This document shows, one piece after another, positions 23,278 to 32,113 of a DNA stretch of 40,582 nucleotides. The position numbers were made by a program, and so were the translations under genes. The notes beneath the pieces were generated by a model. That model was not told where the DNA came from, ran no database searches, and was given only the letters and a program-made list of their open reading frames with translations. The DNA is from an uncultured Rhodospirillales bacterium (GTDB taxonomy: Bacteria > Pseudomonadota > Alphaproteobacteria > Acetobacterales > Acetobacteraceae): positions 1 to 40,582 of the forward strand of contig CAIRTN010000021.1 in the NCBI GenBank assembly GCA_903881515.1. Reading direction: 5' to 3'. Positions within the stretch are counted from its first letter, which is position 1. The number at the start of each line of letters is the position of its first letter.

Positions 23278-24477
23278 CTAGGTATCGCGCAGGCGCGGCA
23301 GGAACCAGGCGAGCAAGCCGATCGCCGGCAGGAAAGCGCAGATGTTATACACCGTCTCGATGCCGTATTGGTCGGCAAGCCCGCCGAGCATCGCGGCGGC
23401 GATGCCGCCCAGCCCGAATGTCAGGCCGTAGAAGAAGCCGCCGACCAGGCCGACCCGCCCGGGCATCAGCTCCATCGCGTAGAGCATGATCGCCGCGAAC
23501 GAGCTGGCCATGATCAGGTTGATCACGATCGTCAGCACGCCGGTCCAGAACAGGTTGGCGAACGGGAGCATCAAAGAGAACGGCAGCGCGCCGAGGATTG
23601 AAAACCACAGGATGCGGGCACGGCCGATCCGATCGCCGAGGATGCCGCCCGCGAGCGCGCCCACGGCGGATGATGCCAGGAACAGGAACAGCATCAGCTG
23701 TGAATTCTGCACCGAGACATGGAACTTGCCGATGAGGAAGAAGGTGTAGAACGAGGTGAAGCTGGCGGAATACGCGTTCTTCGAAAACAGCAGCACGATG
23801 AGGATGAGGAAGGGGATCACCACTTTGGCCGTCGGGCGATCGGCGCCGGCGGGCATCGCGCTGGCCGCGGCCGGCTTTTTGCGCACCGGCGCAAGCGCAG
23901 CATAGCGGCCGGCGATCCAGACCATCAGCATCATCGCCAGCAGGGCGGCGATGGAGAACCAACCAAGGCTGCGCTGCCCCAGCGGCACGACGATGAAGGC
24001 CGCGAGCAGCGGGCCCATCGCGCCGCCGGCCTGACCACCGACCTGGAAGATGCCCTGGGCCAGGCCCTGGCGTCCGCCGGACGCATTGCGCGCCATGCGC
24101 GTGGCCTCGGGGTGAAAGATCGACGAGCCGAGCCCGACGCAGGCCGCGGCGATCAGCAACAGCCCGTAGCTGCTTGCAAATGCCAGGCCGATCAGGCCGA
24201 CCAGGCTGCAGCCCATGCCGACGATCATCGAGTAGGGCATGGGATGCTTGTCGGTATAATAGCCGACCGCGGGTTGCAGCAGCGAGGCGGAGATCTGGAA
24301 TGCGAGGGTGATCAGGCCGATCTGACCATAGTCGAGCTGATAGGCCGACTTGATGATCGGGTAGACGGCGGGGATCAGCGACTGGATCATGTCATTGAGC
24401 AGATGGGTGACGCTGAGTGCCACCAGAACCGGGATCGCGGCCTGCCGCGTGCCGGCAGCCAAAACGCCATTGCTCAT
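23278..24477 (-). CDS. fsr: MFS transporter, fosmidomycin-resistance (Fsr) type
   Basis: This 399-residue protein has about twelve membrane helices. Two Fsr hallmarks are clear: GLGSSIFHPEATRMARNASG and QGLAQGIFQVGGQAGGAMGP. HLLNDMIQSLIPAVYPI in helix 1 and FSKNAYSASFTSFYTFFLIG in the second half also fit. Relatives act as drug/proton antiporters in the inner membrane and are best known for fosmidomycin resistance; the substrate here is not proven. The frame is open 114 codons further upstream, but that stretch is not protein-like. ATG 24477 has GGGAG about eight bases upstream and gives the family length. It converges on the SDR gene across the inverted repeat. Confidence 0.9.
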   Translation of the reverse strand: MSNGVLAAGTRQAAIPVLVALSVTHLLNDMIQSLIPAVYPIIKSAYQLDYGQIGLITLAFQISASLLQPAVGYYTDKHPMPYSMIVGMGCSLVGLIGLAFASSYGLLLIAAACVGLGSSIFHPEATRMARNASGGRQGLAQGIFQVGGQAGGAMGPLLAAFIVVPLGQRSLGWFSIAALLAMMLMVWIAGRYAALAPVRKKPAAASAMPAGADRPTAKVVIPFLILIVLLFSKNAYSASFTSFYTFFLIGKFHVSVQNSQLMLFLFLASSAVGALAGGILGDRIGRARILWFSILGALPFSLMLPFANLFWTGVLTIVINLIMASSFAAIMLYAMELMPGRVGLVGGFFYGLTFGLGGIAAAMLGGLADQYGIETVYNICAFLPAIGLLAWFLPRLRDT

Positions 24478-24924
24478 CACTTCGACTCCCGCTTCGTCAC
24501 CAACGCCATGCATCAGGCCCGACATCGCCGAGACGTTTGCGCGACCTGCTACGCCGCTCTTAGCCGCCCCGCGCAGCGCGCACCAGTGCGGCGCAGCGGG
24601 AAGAGCGTGACCAGCGTCAGCAGCCGGAAGGCGCCGTGTCCGCTCGGCACCGTTAACCCGGAAGTCCCGGTCAGCCGGGCATGCACCTTCTTGGGGGGAC
24701 AGGCAACTGACGATCACAGCATACGACTTTGGCAATCTGGCGATGATCGAGAGGACCTCAATAGAGCCGACCAGGGTGGTCGCCTGACGCCGATCGGCCG
24801 CTCGATCCGTTGATTTCATGAACGACGCTGGGGTGACGCCGGCCTGCCTGCCGGAAACAGAGCCGTGTTCGGGATCGTTGGGTTGCGGATCGCCGGACAG
24901 ATCCCGCGCTGCGCTGGAGACAGC
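24478..24924. other. Intergenic stretch, 447 bases, no gene recognised
   Basis: This region lies between the start of the Fsr-type gene and the stop of the LysR gene, both on the minus strand. Frames are open here on both strands, but the translations are Arg/Ala/Ser-rich without domain or motif. It should hold the promoter of the efflux gene; no convincing -35/-10 pair was seen. A degraded gene or insertion remnant is possible but cannot be supported. Confidence 0.5.
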
Positions 24925-25851
24925 TTATCCCAGCGATTTCTGCCGGGACCCGTTCGTCCCAACGATTTGGACGATCTGACGCCGGGCCCATTCCAGCGCA
25001 GGGTCGACGTGGCGGCGTTCATGCCAAGCGAGCAGGACGGAGAAGCGCGGCGGATCAATCGGCAGGGGCTGGATCTCCAGCAGCCCGGCGAAATCGGCCG
25101 CCAGACGCCGCGGCAGAACTGAGACCAGATCGGTTTGCAGCAACAGTTGGGGGGCGAGGAGAAACGACGGCAGCGATGTCGCGACGTTCCTTGCCCGGCC
25201 GAGCCTGGTCAACGCTTCATCGGTCGCGCCATGGAAGCCGCCGCCGTCTGGCGAGACCAGCACATGGGCCTGTGCGCAGAACCAGTCGAGATCTGGCTTC
25301 ACGCCAGGTTTCAGCAGTCCGTGGCGGTGAACGAGGACGAAATCCTCGTCGAACAGGACGATGTGGCGTGCATCGGGGGGTGTCAGCCGGCGAGAGGCGA
25401 GGAGAAAATCAATCCGGTCCTCGTCGAGATCAGACCAGGCTGTGGCGGTGTTGAACGGCAGCATGGCCAGTTTCGCCAGCGGCGCGTGTTCGGTCAGTTC
25501 GGCCATGAACGGCAGCATCACCAGGTGATGCAGCAGATCGCTCGCCGAGACGCGGAACACCCGGTCGCTGGTGGGCGGATCGAACGCGGTGCCGATCCGC
25601 AGCAGATCCCCCAGTGCGGCGATGCGGGTTCGCAGCGGGGCCTGAAGCTCCAGGGCGCGGGCGGTCAGCACCATCTGGCGGCCGGAGGGCACGAGGAGTT
25701 TGTCGCCGAACAGCGCCCGCAGCCGGGCGAGCTGGGCGGACATCGCTGGCTGACTGAGGCCGACCCGCACGGCGGCTTTGCTCACCGAACGCGCAGTGAG
25801 CAGGGCGTCGAGCGAGGCGAGCAAGGGAAGATCGGCGGCCTTGATATCCAT
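24925..25851 (-). CDS. LysR family transcriptional regulator
   Basis: This 308-residue LysR regulator has its N-terminal helix-turn-helix near residues 20-60 (TARSVSKAAVRVGLSQPAMS, then AQLARLRALFGDKLLV). A periplasmic-binding-like effector domain follows (about 90-300), resembling NodD-type members (FRVSASDLLHHLVMLPFMAE, FDEDFVLVHRHG). The start is ATG 25851, giving the usual short N-terminus; ATG 25869 is in frame but would add six residues and run into the candidate operator. It is divergent from the MFS gene at 25936 with 84 bases between the starts. This is the classic arrangement for a LysR protein controlling its neighbour and itself. Confidence 0.93.
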   Translation of the reverse strand: MDIKAADLPLLASLDALLTARSVSKAAVRVGLSQPAMSAQLARLRALFGDKLLVPSGRQMVLTARALELQAPLRTRIAALGDLLRIGTAFDPPTSDRVFRVSASDLLHHLVMLPFMAELTEHAPLAKLAMLPFNTATAWSDLDEDRIDFLLASRRLTPPDARHIVLFDEDFVLVHRHGLLKPGVKPDLDWFCAQAHVLVSPDGGGFHGATDEALTRLGRARNVATSLPSFLLAPQLLLQTDLVSVLPRRLAADFAGLLEIQPLPIDPPRFSVLLAWHERRHVDPALEWARRQIVQIVGTNGSRQKSLG

Positions 25852-25857
25852 GCAATG

Positions 25858-25872
25858 GATATATTTCATATC
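25858..25872. promoter_or_regulatory. Dyad in the LysR/MFS intergenic region (candidate LysR box)
   Basis: GATAT (25858-25862) and ATATC (25868-25872) form a perfect 5-base dyad with a 5-base spacer. It lies seven bases upstream of the LysR start, in an A/T-rich patch. It contains a T-N11-A arrangement as in LysR boxes. The position suits autoregulation plus control of the divergent MFS gene. Binding is inferred. Confidence 0.4.
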
Positions 25873-25935
25873 AACAATCGATTGGAAGAATTTCGTGGCA
25901 TGGCCCAGTTTCCCCTCACCGCATCGGAGGTGGCC

Positions 25936-27102
25936 ATGATGTCTGAACGTTCGCTCTCCCCGCTCGCCCTGCCGTCGCTCGCGGCGGGGTATTTCACGCT
26001 CGGCGTCGGTTCACTGGCAGTGGTCGGGCTCATCGACCCGATCGCCGCGGAATTCACCGCAAGCCGTGCGGCAGTGGCGCAGCTGGTGACGGCATTTGCG
26101 CTGACCTACGCCGTTGCGGCACCGCTGTTGCAGACGGTTATCGGCGGTTGGGATCGGCGGTGGGCGATCCTGTTGGGGCTGGGGCTGATCGCGGTGGCCG
26201 CCGCGGCCGGGGCGCTGACGGACAGCTTCGCCATCCTGGCCGCCAGCCGGCTGGTGATGGCCATTGGCGCGGCGATGGTGGGGCCGATGGCGTCTTCACT
26301 CGCCGCCTCCGTGGTGCCGGACGCGCAGCGCGGGGCGGCATTGGGCAAGGTGTTCGCCGGGATGACGATGGCCACCGTGCTCGGCGTGCCACTCGCCGGC
26401 TGGCTGGGCGGGATTGTGGGATGGCGCGGGGTGATCTGGGCGGTCGCGGCGATGGCGGTGCTGACGGCGGTCGCGGTCTGGCAGAGCGTGCCCTCGGGTT
26501 CGGTGGGGATGCGGTCGGGCATGGCGGCGCTGAAGGGCGTGTTGCTTAACCGCGTCCTGACCCCGGCGATTGGCGTGACATTGTTTCAGATGGCATCGCA
26601 ATTTGCCATTTACGCACTGATTGCGGCCTATCTGATGTCGGAACAGGGCGTGCCGGCGGCGATGGTACCGGTGGCGTTGGCGGTCTACGGCGTGGGGGGC
26701 GTGCTGGGGAATTCGGTGGCGACCATGCTGCTGGCCCGGATCGCGGCCGAGCGGCTGATCCTGGGCAGTCTGGTGGGGATGCTGATGATCTACCTCGCCC
26801 TTGGCATGCTGCATCTGGGACCAATCGTTGCGCTGTCGCTGCTGGGGCTGTGGGCGGTGGTGGGCATGCTGATGATGGCCCCGCAGCAGGCGCGGCTGGT
26901 GATGCTGGCGCCGGAACAGCGCAACCTGCTGCTCGCCCTGAATGCATCGGCGCTCTACCTCGGCATGGGCGGTGGGTCGGTGGTGGCGGGGGCTTTGTTC
27001 AGCCATTTCGGCGGGGCGGGCTTGCCGTATGCGGCAGCGGTGATCGCGATGCTGGCGATTGGCAGCTTTGTGGCTTCTGAGCGCCGGCAAGGCGCCAACT
27101 GA
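25936..27102 (+). CDS. MFS transporter (DHA1/AraJ-like efflux permease)
   Basis: This 388-residue membrane protein has about twelve helices. The N-terminal half shows FTASRAAVAQLVTAFALTYA, then GGWDRRWAILLGL at the place of MFS motif A, and AASRLVMAIGAAMVGPMASS with ALGKVFAGMTMATVLGVPLA, typical of DHA1 and sugar-efflux-like permeases. A second half mirrors it. GGAGG (25926-25930) sits just before ATG 25936 and ATG 25939; either may be used. The much longer open frame upstream is the antisense of the LysR gene and is not coding. It probably exports a small molecule under control of the divergent LysR. The remnant of an SDR gene follows 27 bases later. Confidence 0.88.
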   Translation: MMSERSLSPLALPSLAAGYFTLGVGSLAVVGLIDPIAAEFTASRAAVAQLVTAFALTYAVAAPLLQTVIGGWDRRWAILLGLGLIAVAAAAGALTDSFAILAASRLVMAIGAAMVGPMASSLAASVVPDAQRGAALGKVFAGMTMATVLGVPLAGWLGGIVGWRGVIWAVAAMAVLTAVAVWQSVPSGSVGMRSGMAALKGVLLNRVLTPAIGVTLFQMASQFAIYALIAAYLMSEQGVPAAMVPVALAVYGVGGVLGNSVATMLLARIAAERLILGSLVGMLMIYLALGMLHLGPIVALSLLGLWAVVGMLMMAPQQARLVMLAPEQRNLLLALNASALYLGMGGGSVVAGALFSHFGGAGLPYAAAVIAMLAIGSFVASERRQGAN

Positions 27103-27129
27103 ATTTACCTCAAACACAGGAGAACTGAG

Positions 27130-27276
27130 ATGTCGGACGCAACGAAGCTTGCGGTGGTTGTCGGCTACGGTCCGGGTGTGGGTGCGGCAGTGGCCGCACG
27201 GTTGGTGCCCTACCGGTCACCACGGTGCCGATCTTGCGCCGACGTACCAACAGACCTTCCGGACCAGTTTACGTAG
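27130..27276 (+). pseudogene. Truncated short-chain dehydrogenase start (SDR remnant)
   Basis: AGGAG precedes an ATG at 27130, and the first 25 codons read MSDATKLAVVVGYGPGVGAA then VAARL, a normal SDR opening with a GYGPGVG cofactor loop. After about 27204 the similarity ends (VPYRSPRCRSC) and a stop follows at 27276, giving 48 codons. The gene is therefore a broken 5' fragment that once followed the MFS gene. The DNA from about 27205 to 27471 does not continue any SDR. On the minus strand part of it reads as a protein-like but unrecognised frame, which may be debris from the event that destroyed the gene. Confidence 0.65.
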
Positions 27277-27438
27277 CGCGTGCCGGACCGCGCCCGAAGG
27301 CAGTGAACCCGTCAGGATACTTTCCGACACCAAGCGCTTGACGTGCAGATCGAGCGGCACTGGCCGTGCCGGGTCAGTTTGGCCGTTCTTGCCCGGTTCG
27401 CTCTTGACAGGCGGGCATGAGTTATCGGCTCAATTCCA

Positions 27439-27461
27439 TCTAGATTATTGAAAATTCTAGA
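27439..27461 (+). promoter_or_regulatory. Paired TCTAGA sites upstream of the M20 gene
   Basis: TCTAGA occurs at 27439-27444 and again at 27456-27461, separated by an A/T-rich 11-base spacer, ending ten bases before the M20 start codon. Each copy is itself a palindrome, so the pair forms a dyad. It is the only A/T-rich patch near the operon start, so it may be an operator or contain the -10 region. The gene has no clear Shine-Dalgarno sequence, so the leader may be very short. Confidence 0.3.
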
Positions 27462-27471
27462 CCGCTGACAA

Positions 27472-28773
27472 ATGCTCCATAGCCCTCCCCTGCCAGACCC
27501 GATTGCCCAGGCCGTCCGTCATATCGCGGATGGAGTCGAGGCCAGCGTCGCCATGCTGGCGCGGATGATCGCCATCGACACATCCTTCCCACCTGGAACT
27601 GGCTACCCCGAATTTGCCACGCTCATGGAAGCCCTGGTCGAAGATCTGGGCATGCAGACGCGCCGGGTCGTGGTGCCGGAGGCGTTGTGGCAGGTGCCGC
27701 GTGGCCCCGCGCGCGGCGAACGCACCAACCTTATCGCAGCGCGGCGTACCGGCAAACCGGCGCTTGGGCTGTATTTCCACACTGACACCGTGCCGCCGGC
27801 GGCTGGATGGACCCGCGATCCGTTCACCCTGGCGCGCGAGGGGGAGCGGCTGATCGGGCTTGGCGCGGCGGACATGAAGGGCGACATCGCCGCCGTTCTG
27901 CTGGCGTTGCGCGCGGCGGATGCCTGCGGCGTGGCACTCGCATACGACCCCGTGCTGCTGTTCTGCACCGATGAGGAGGGCGGTCTTTATCCCGGCGTGC
28001 GCTACCTCGCCGAGTTGGGGTTGATCGAAGGCCATGTGCTCAATTTCAACGGCACGGCGGCGGCGCGGATCTGGGCGGGCTGCTTCGGGTTGTTCAACCT
28101 GCAGGTCAGGCTGAGCGGCGGCAGCGGCCACGCCGGCGATGCATCGGCGATCAACGCCATCGAAGCCGCGTTGCCGATCATGACCGCGCTGACCACGCTC
28201 AAGCCAGTCGTCGCCGCACGCCGTTCCGTGCTAACGGGCATCGATGGCGATCCCCTCGCCGCAAGGCTCGCCATCGTAGCTGCGCAGGGTGGCACCAGCG
28301 GCGGACAGGTTCCGGCGCAGTTCGACATCCTGGTCAACCGTCGCTACGCCCCTGAGGAGGACTTCGCCACCGCGCGCGCCGAGATCGAGAGCGCGATCCG
28401 CGCCGCGGTGCCGCACGGCCTCGGGATTGAGATTGACCTGGTCGGCCACCTTGCGCCGACCGCCGACCCCACCGGCCCGCATTGGCCACGCTGGCAGGCG
28501 GCACTGTCGCTCGGCTTCGGGTATCGGCCCGAAGATTTCCGCGCGTGGGGCGCATCCAGTTGTTCCGACTTCGGTTGGGTGCAGCGTGCAACCGGCAAGA
28601 GTGAAGTGCTGCTCACCGGGCTGGGCCGCCCCCACAACAACGTCCATTCGCCTGACGAATTCACAACGACCCGTGATATCGTCGCGATGGCGCAAAGCGT
28701 GCTTGCCTATCTCGCCGCCGATTTCGCCCCTGGGATGCTACCGGCGCCCGACCGCCCGGCTGCTCAACGCTGA
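27472..28773 (+). CDS. M20 family metallopeptidase (ArgE/DapE-like)
   Basis: This 433-residue protein is an M20-type amidohydrolase, probably cytosolic, of the ArgE/DapE/CPG2 kind that removes acyl or amino-acid groups from N-acylated substrates. Visible metal and catalytic residues are His103 (FHTDTVPP), Asp134 (ADMKGD), Glu168-Glu169 (TDEEGG) and His392 (NVHSPDEF). The usual EPT ligand motif appears as NGT (Asn193), so one metal ligand is changed. The dimerisation/lid domain begins near GLFNLQVRLSGGSGHAGD. ATG 27472 is the first start and lacks a good ribosome site. It is followed after 12 bases by a binding-protein gene, opening the transport operon that ends with another M20 gene. Confidence 0.88.
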   Translation: MLHSPPLPDPIAQAVRHIADGVEASVAMLARMIAIDTSFPPGTGYPEFATLMEALVEDLGMQTRRVVVPEALWQVPRGPARGERTNLIAARRTGKPALGLYFHTDTVPPAAGWTRDPFTLAREGERLIGLGAADMKGDIAAVLLALRAADACGVALAYDPVLLFCTDEEGGLYPGVRYLAELGLIEGHVLNFNGTAAARIWAGCFGLFNLQVRLSGGSGHAGDASAINAIEAALPIMTALTTLKPVVAARRSVLTGIDGDPLAARLAIVAAQGGTSGGQVPAQFDILVNRRYAPEEDFATARAEIESAIRAAVPHGLGIEIDLVGHLAPTADPTGPHWPRWQAALSLGFGYRPEDFRAWGASSCSDFGWVQRATGKSEVLLTGLGRPHNNVHSPDEFTTTRDIVAMAQSVLAYLAADFAPGMLPAPDRPAAQR

Positions 28774-28785
28774 AAGAACCTGTCC

Positions 28786-30333
28786 ATGCCAGCATTTTCC
28801 CGTCGCCTCTTGCTCGCCGGTACTGCCGGGGCACTCACCCTGCCGATCGGCAAACAGCCACTCGCCGCCCCGCGCCGCGGCGGCACGCTACGGATGTCGG
28901 TCGACCAGGCCGCCAGCGTCATCCATCCGTTGCGGACTCGGGTAAACCCCGAATACCTCGTCAGCGAGCTGCTCTACAGCAACCTCACCCGCCTCAAGGC
29001 CGACATGACCGCCGAGCCGGACCTCGCGCTGTCCTGGCGCGCCAATGCCGAGTTGACGGAATGGACCTTCGTGCTGCGCGAGGGCGTGGTGTTCCATGAC
29101 GGCTCGCCGTTCACCTCGGCCGACGTCGCCGCAACGTTCAAGGCGATCCTCGATCCGAAGGTCGGCTCCCCCGGCCGCACCAATGTCGGTCCGATCGCCG
29201 ATGTTCTTACCCCCGATACGCGCACGGTGGTGTTCAAGCTCTCCGCACCCTACGCTGACCTCCCCGTCGCCGTCGCCTACACCAACGCCCGCATCATTCC
29301 CGCCGCCATCGCCAGCGGCAACCTTGACCGGCTGGCTCGCGAGGCGATCGGCACCGGCCCCTTTAAGCTGGTATCCTACGAGCCGGACCGGCGCATCGTC
29401 GTCGCGCGCAATGAGCGATACTACGACCCCGCACGCCCCAATCTCGACCGTATCGAGATCATGGTGTTCCCAGACCCGACCTCCGAAGCCTCGGCGCTGA
29501 TCTCGGGCGATACTGACCTGATGATGAATGCCGCGCAGGGCGAGTTCCCTCGCCTTTCCTCGGCCTCGGGCGTCACCGGCCTGCGCACCCCGTCTGGCCA
29601 GTTCCTCAATGTCAACATGGGCTGCGACGTTGCCCCGTTCAACGACGTGCGGGTGCGCCGCGCCTTGGCGCTGACCATCGACCGCGCCGCGATGGCCGGT
29701 TTCGTCGCCCAGGGCTTCGGCACGCCCGGCAACGATTCCGCGCTCAACGCCGCCTATCATTTCTATCAGGACCAGCCGCTGAAGAAGCTCGATATCGCCC
29801 AGGCCAAACGCCTGCTGGCCGAGGCCGGGCACCCCAACGGCCTCGATGTGACTATGATCGCCTCGGACACCCCAAGCACCCGCTCGCAGCTTGCCGTCGC
29901 GATCCGCGAGATGGCCAAGCCGGCAGGTTTCCGCATCACCGTGCAGACCATGCCGCACGCGACCTACCTCGATCAGGTCTGGAAGAAGGGCAATTTCTAC
30001 GTCGGCTTCTACAACATGCAGGCCACGGCAGATGCGATCTTCTCTCTGCTCTACACCTCCAACGCCGCCTGGAATGAAACCCGTTGGAACAACACTGCCT
30101 TCGACAAGCTTGTCGGCGAGGCCCGCGTGACCACCGACGAAGCCAGGCGCCGCGAACTCTACGGCAAGGCACAGGTGTTGATGAACGAGGAAGTCCCCTC
30201 GGTGATCCCCTGTTTCTTCGACCTGCTGGCCGCACGCCGCAACTATGTGCAGGGCTACGCACTGCATCCGCGCGGTGCGGTATTCCGCCTCGACGAAGCC
30301 TGGCTCGACGAAGGGGCCCCGAAGCGGGGCTGA
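28786..30333 (+). CDS. ABC transporter solute-binding protein, family 5
   Basis: This 515-residue SBP_bac_5 protein is the binding component of the complete importer. The N-terminus FSRRLLLAGTAGALTLPIG resembles a Tat signal. Family blocks follow: RRGGTLRMSVDQAASVIHPL, EPDLALSWRANAELTEWTF, FHDGSPFTSADVAATFKAI, GTGPFKLVSYEPDRRIVVAR and RVRRALALTIDRAAMAGFV. It lies between an M20 gene and the two permease genes. The ligand is likely a short peptide or N-acylated amino acid that the M20 proteins act upon after import, though this is inferred from context alone. The permease begins seven bases downstream. Confidence 0.95.
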   Translation: MPAFSRRLLLAGTAGALTLPIGKQPLAAPRRGGTLRMSVDQAASVIHPLRTRVNPEYLVSELLYSNLTRLKADMTAEPDLALSWRANAELTEWTFVLREGVVFHDGSPFTSADVAATFKAILDPKVGSPGRTNVGPIADVLTPDTRTVVFKLSAPYADLPVAVAYTNARIIPAAIASGNLDRLAREAIGTGPFKLVSYEPDRRIVVARNERYYDPARPNLDRIEIMVFPDPTSEASALISGDTDLMMNAAQGEFPRLSSASGVTGLRTPSGQFLNVNMGCDVAPFNDVRVRRALALTIDRAAMAGFVAQGFGTPGNDSALNAAYHFYQDQPLKKLDIAQAKRLLAEAGHPNGLDVTMIASDTPSTRSQLAVAIREMAKPAGFRITVQTMPHATYLDQVWKKGNFYVGFYNMQATADAIFSLLYTSNAAWNETRWNNTAFDKLVGEARVTTDEARRRELYGKAQVLMNEEVPSVIPCFFDLLAARRNYVQGYALHPRGAVFRLDEAWLDEGAPKRG

Positions 30334-30339
30334 CCGGCG

Positions 30340-31287
30340 ATGCCGGCACGCTGGCTGATCCGGCGGCTGTTGCTGGTCAGCTACACCGTGCTGGTGGTCT
30401 CGCTGCTGGTTTTCGGCATCACCCAGGTGCTGCCGGCCGACGCGGCGGTGGCCCTGCTGGGCGAGAACGCGACGCCCGAGGCATTGGCGGCGATCCGCCT
30501 GCGTCTCGGGCTGAACGACCCGGCGTGGCTACAATACCTGCACTGGCTCGGCGCGGCCTTAGGTGGCGATTTCGGCACCTCGATGCGTACCGGCCAATCG
30601 GTGGCGCCGATGATGCTGGTGGCCCTCTCGCGCTCGCTACTGCTGGCCGGTTTCGCGCTGGTGCTGATGCTCTGCATCGCGGTGCCGCTTGGAATTTGGG
30701 CGGCGCTGCGCCAGGGCAAGGCGGCGGACATGGTGTCGGGCATGATCTCGTATGTCGGGGTCTCGCTGCCCGAATTCGTCACCGCCACGCTGCTGGTGAT
30801 CTGCTTTGCCGACCGGCTGCAATGGCTGCCAGCAACTGGCTACATCCCGCCCGGGGAGGACTTCGCGGGTTCGATGATCCGGCTGGTCCTGCCGGTGGTC
30901 ACCGTCTCGCTGATGATGATCGCGCATGTCGCGCGGATGGTGCGCTCGGAAATGATCGACGTGCTGCACACCGACTATATCCGCGCCGCCCGGCTCAAGG
31001 GCCTCTCCGGCCAACGCGTGCTGCTGCGCCATGCCCTGCCGAACGCGCTGCTGCCGGTGATCACCATCGTGGCGCTTGATGTCGGCTATCTGCTCGGGGG
31101 GATCATCGTGGTGGAGGAAATCTTCGCCATTCCCGGCATCGGCCGCCAGTTGATTATCGCCATCAACACGCGCGATCTGCCGGCGATCCAGGCGGGGGCG
31201 ATGATCATGGCGCTGACCTACGCCGTGGCGAACACCATCGCCGACATGGCCTACGCCGCTCTCGACCGGCGGATCCGCTATGAGTGA
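30340..31287 (+). CDS. ABC transporter permease, DppB/OppB type
   Basis: This 315-residue inner-membrane permease has an N-terminal helix (LLVSYTVLVVSLLVFGITQV), then LLGENATPEALAAIRLRLGL, GDFGTSMRTGQSVAPMMLV and a helical core. The ATPase-docking loop DYIRAARLKGLSGQRVLLRH lies near residues 207-227, followed by GGIIVVEEIFAIPGIGRQLI. All are typical of DppB. It pairs with the downstream DppC-type gene, whose start overlaps this gene's end by eight bases. The start ATG 30340 follows a GGGGC-rich stretch with a modest ribosome site; the gap to the binding-protein stop is six bases. Confidence 0.95.
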   Translation: MPARWLIRRLLLVSYTVLVVSLLVFGITQVLPADAAVALLGENATPEALAAIRLRLGLNDPAWLQYLHWLGAALGGDFGTSMRTGQSVAPMMLVALSRSLLLAGFALVLMLCIAVPLGIWAALRQGKAADMVSGMISYVGVSLPEFVTATLLVICFADRLQWLPATGYIPPGEDFAGSMIRLVLPVVTVSLMMIAHVARMVRSEMIDVLHTDYIRAARLKGLSGQRVLLRHALPNALLPVITIVALDVGYLLGGIIVVEEIFAIPGIGRQLIIAINTRDLPAIQAGAMIMALTYAVANTIADMAYAALDRRIRYE

Positions 31288-32113
31288 CAACCTGTTGCGC
31301 CGCCTGTGGCGCACGAAGCAGGGCCGCATCGGAGCCATTGTCCTGGGGCTTGCGGCGCTGCTCTGCCTGTTCGGCCCAAACCTGGCGCCGCAGAACCCCG
31401 AGGCGATCGACTTCCTCGGCCGCTTCCGTCCGCCCGGCGCACAGAACTGGCTTGGCGCCGACCAGTTGGGTCGCGACGTGCTGAGCCGGTTGATGACCGG
31501 TGCGCGGTCCACCATCCCTCTGGCTTTGCTCGCCACCCTGCTCGGCACACTGGCGGGGGCCGTGATCGGCACACTGTCAGCATATCTCGGCGGGCGCTGG
31601 GACGAGGCGATCATGCGCAGCATCGACGCTGTGATGGCCGTGCCTGGCCTGCTGCTCGCCTTGCTTCTGGTCAGTAGCCTGGGCAAGGGCAGCCTGAACG
31701 CCGCTTTGGCGATTGCCATCGCCTTCACGCCGGGTATGGCGCGGGTGACGCGGTCCGTGGCGCTCAGCGTACGGGCGCAGGACTATGTCAAAGCCGCCAT
31801 CGCGCGTGGTGAACGTGGCAGCTTCATCGTGCTGCGCGAGATGCTGCCGAATGTGATTGGGCCCGTGGTCGTCGAGACGACGATCCGCGTCGCCTTCGCG
31901 GTGATGCTGTTCGCAACACTGTCCTTCCTGGGCCTTGGCGCTCAGCCGCCAGCGTCGGAGTGGGGCCTGATGGTCGCCGAGGCCCGCCGCTTCGTGCACC
32001 AGGCGCCCTGGATCATCCTCGCGCCAGCGATCGCCATCGGCATCACCGCGATTGGTTTCAACCTGCTCGGTGACGGCCTGCGCGATGCGCTGAACCCGCG
32101 GGACGAGCGATGA
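31280..32113 (+). CDS. ABC transporter permease, DppC/OppC type
   Basis: This 277-residue permease is the DppC partner. It carries WLGADQLGRDVLSRLMTGAR near residues 54-73, a helical core, the EAA-like loop DYVKAAIARGERGSFIVLRE with MLPNVIGPVVVE, and ATLSFLGLGAQPPASEWGLM near the C-terminus. Family length is normal. Its ATG overlaps the DppB-type gene by eight bases, and its stop overlaps the ATPase start by four bases (ATGA), so the membrane and ATPase parts are coupled in translation. Confidence 0.95.
   Translation: MSDNLLRRLWRTKQGRIGAIVLGLAALLCLFGPNLAPQNPEAIDFLGRFRPPGAQNWLGADQLGRDVLSRLMTGARSTIPLALLATLLGTLAGAVIGTLSAYLGGRWDEAIMRSIDAVMAVPGLLLALLLVSSLGKGSLNAALAIAIAFTPGMARVTRSVALSVRAQDYVKAAIARGERGSFIVLREMLPNVIGPVVVETTIRVAFAVMLFATLSFLGLGAQPPASEWGLMVAEARRFVHQAPWIILAPAIAIGITAIGFNLLGDGLRDALNPRDER

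Noticed and set aside
24478-24819. N-terminal extension of the Fsr-type protein
   Set aside because: The 114 added residues are not protein-like and precede a normal start with a ribosome site; Fsr proteins are about 400 residues.
25135-25935. Upstream extension of the MFS frame
   Set aside because: This part is the exact antisense of the LysR gene; a good ribosome site marks the true MFS start near 25936.
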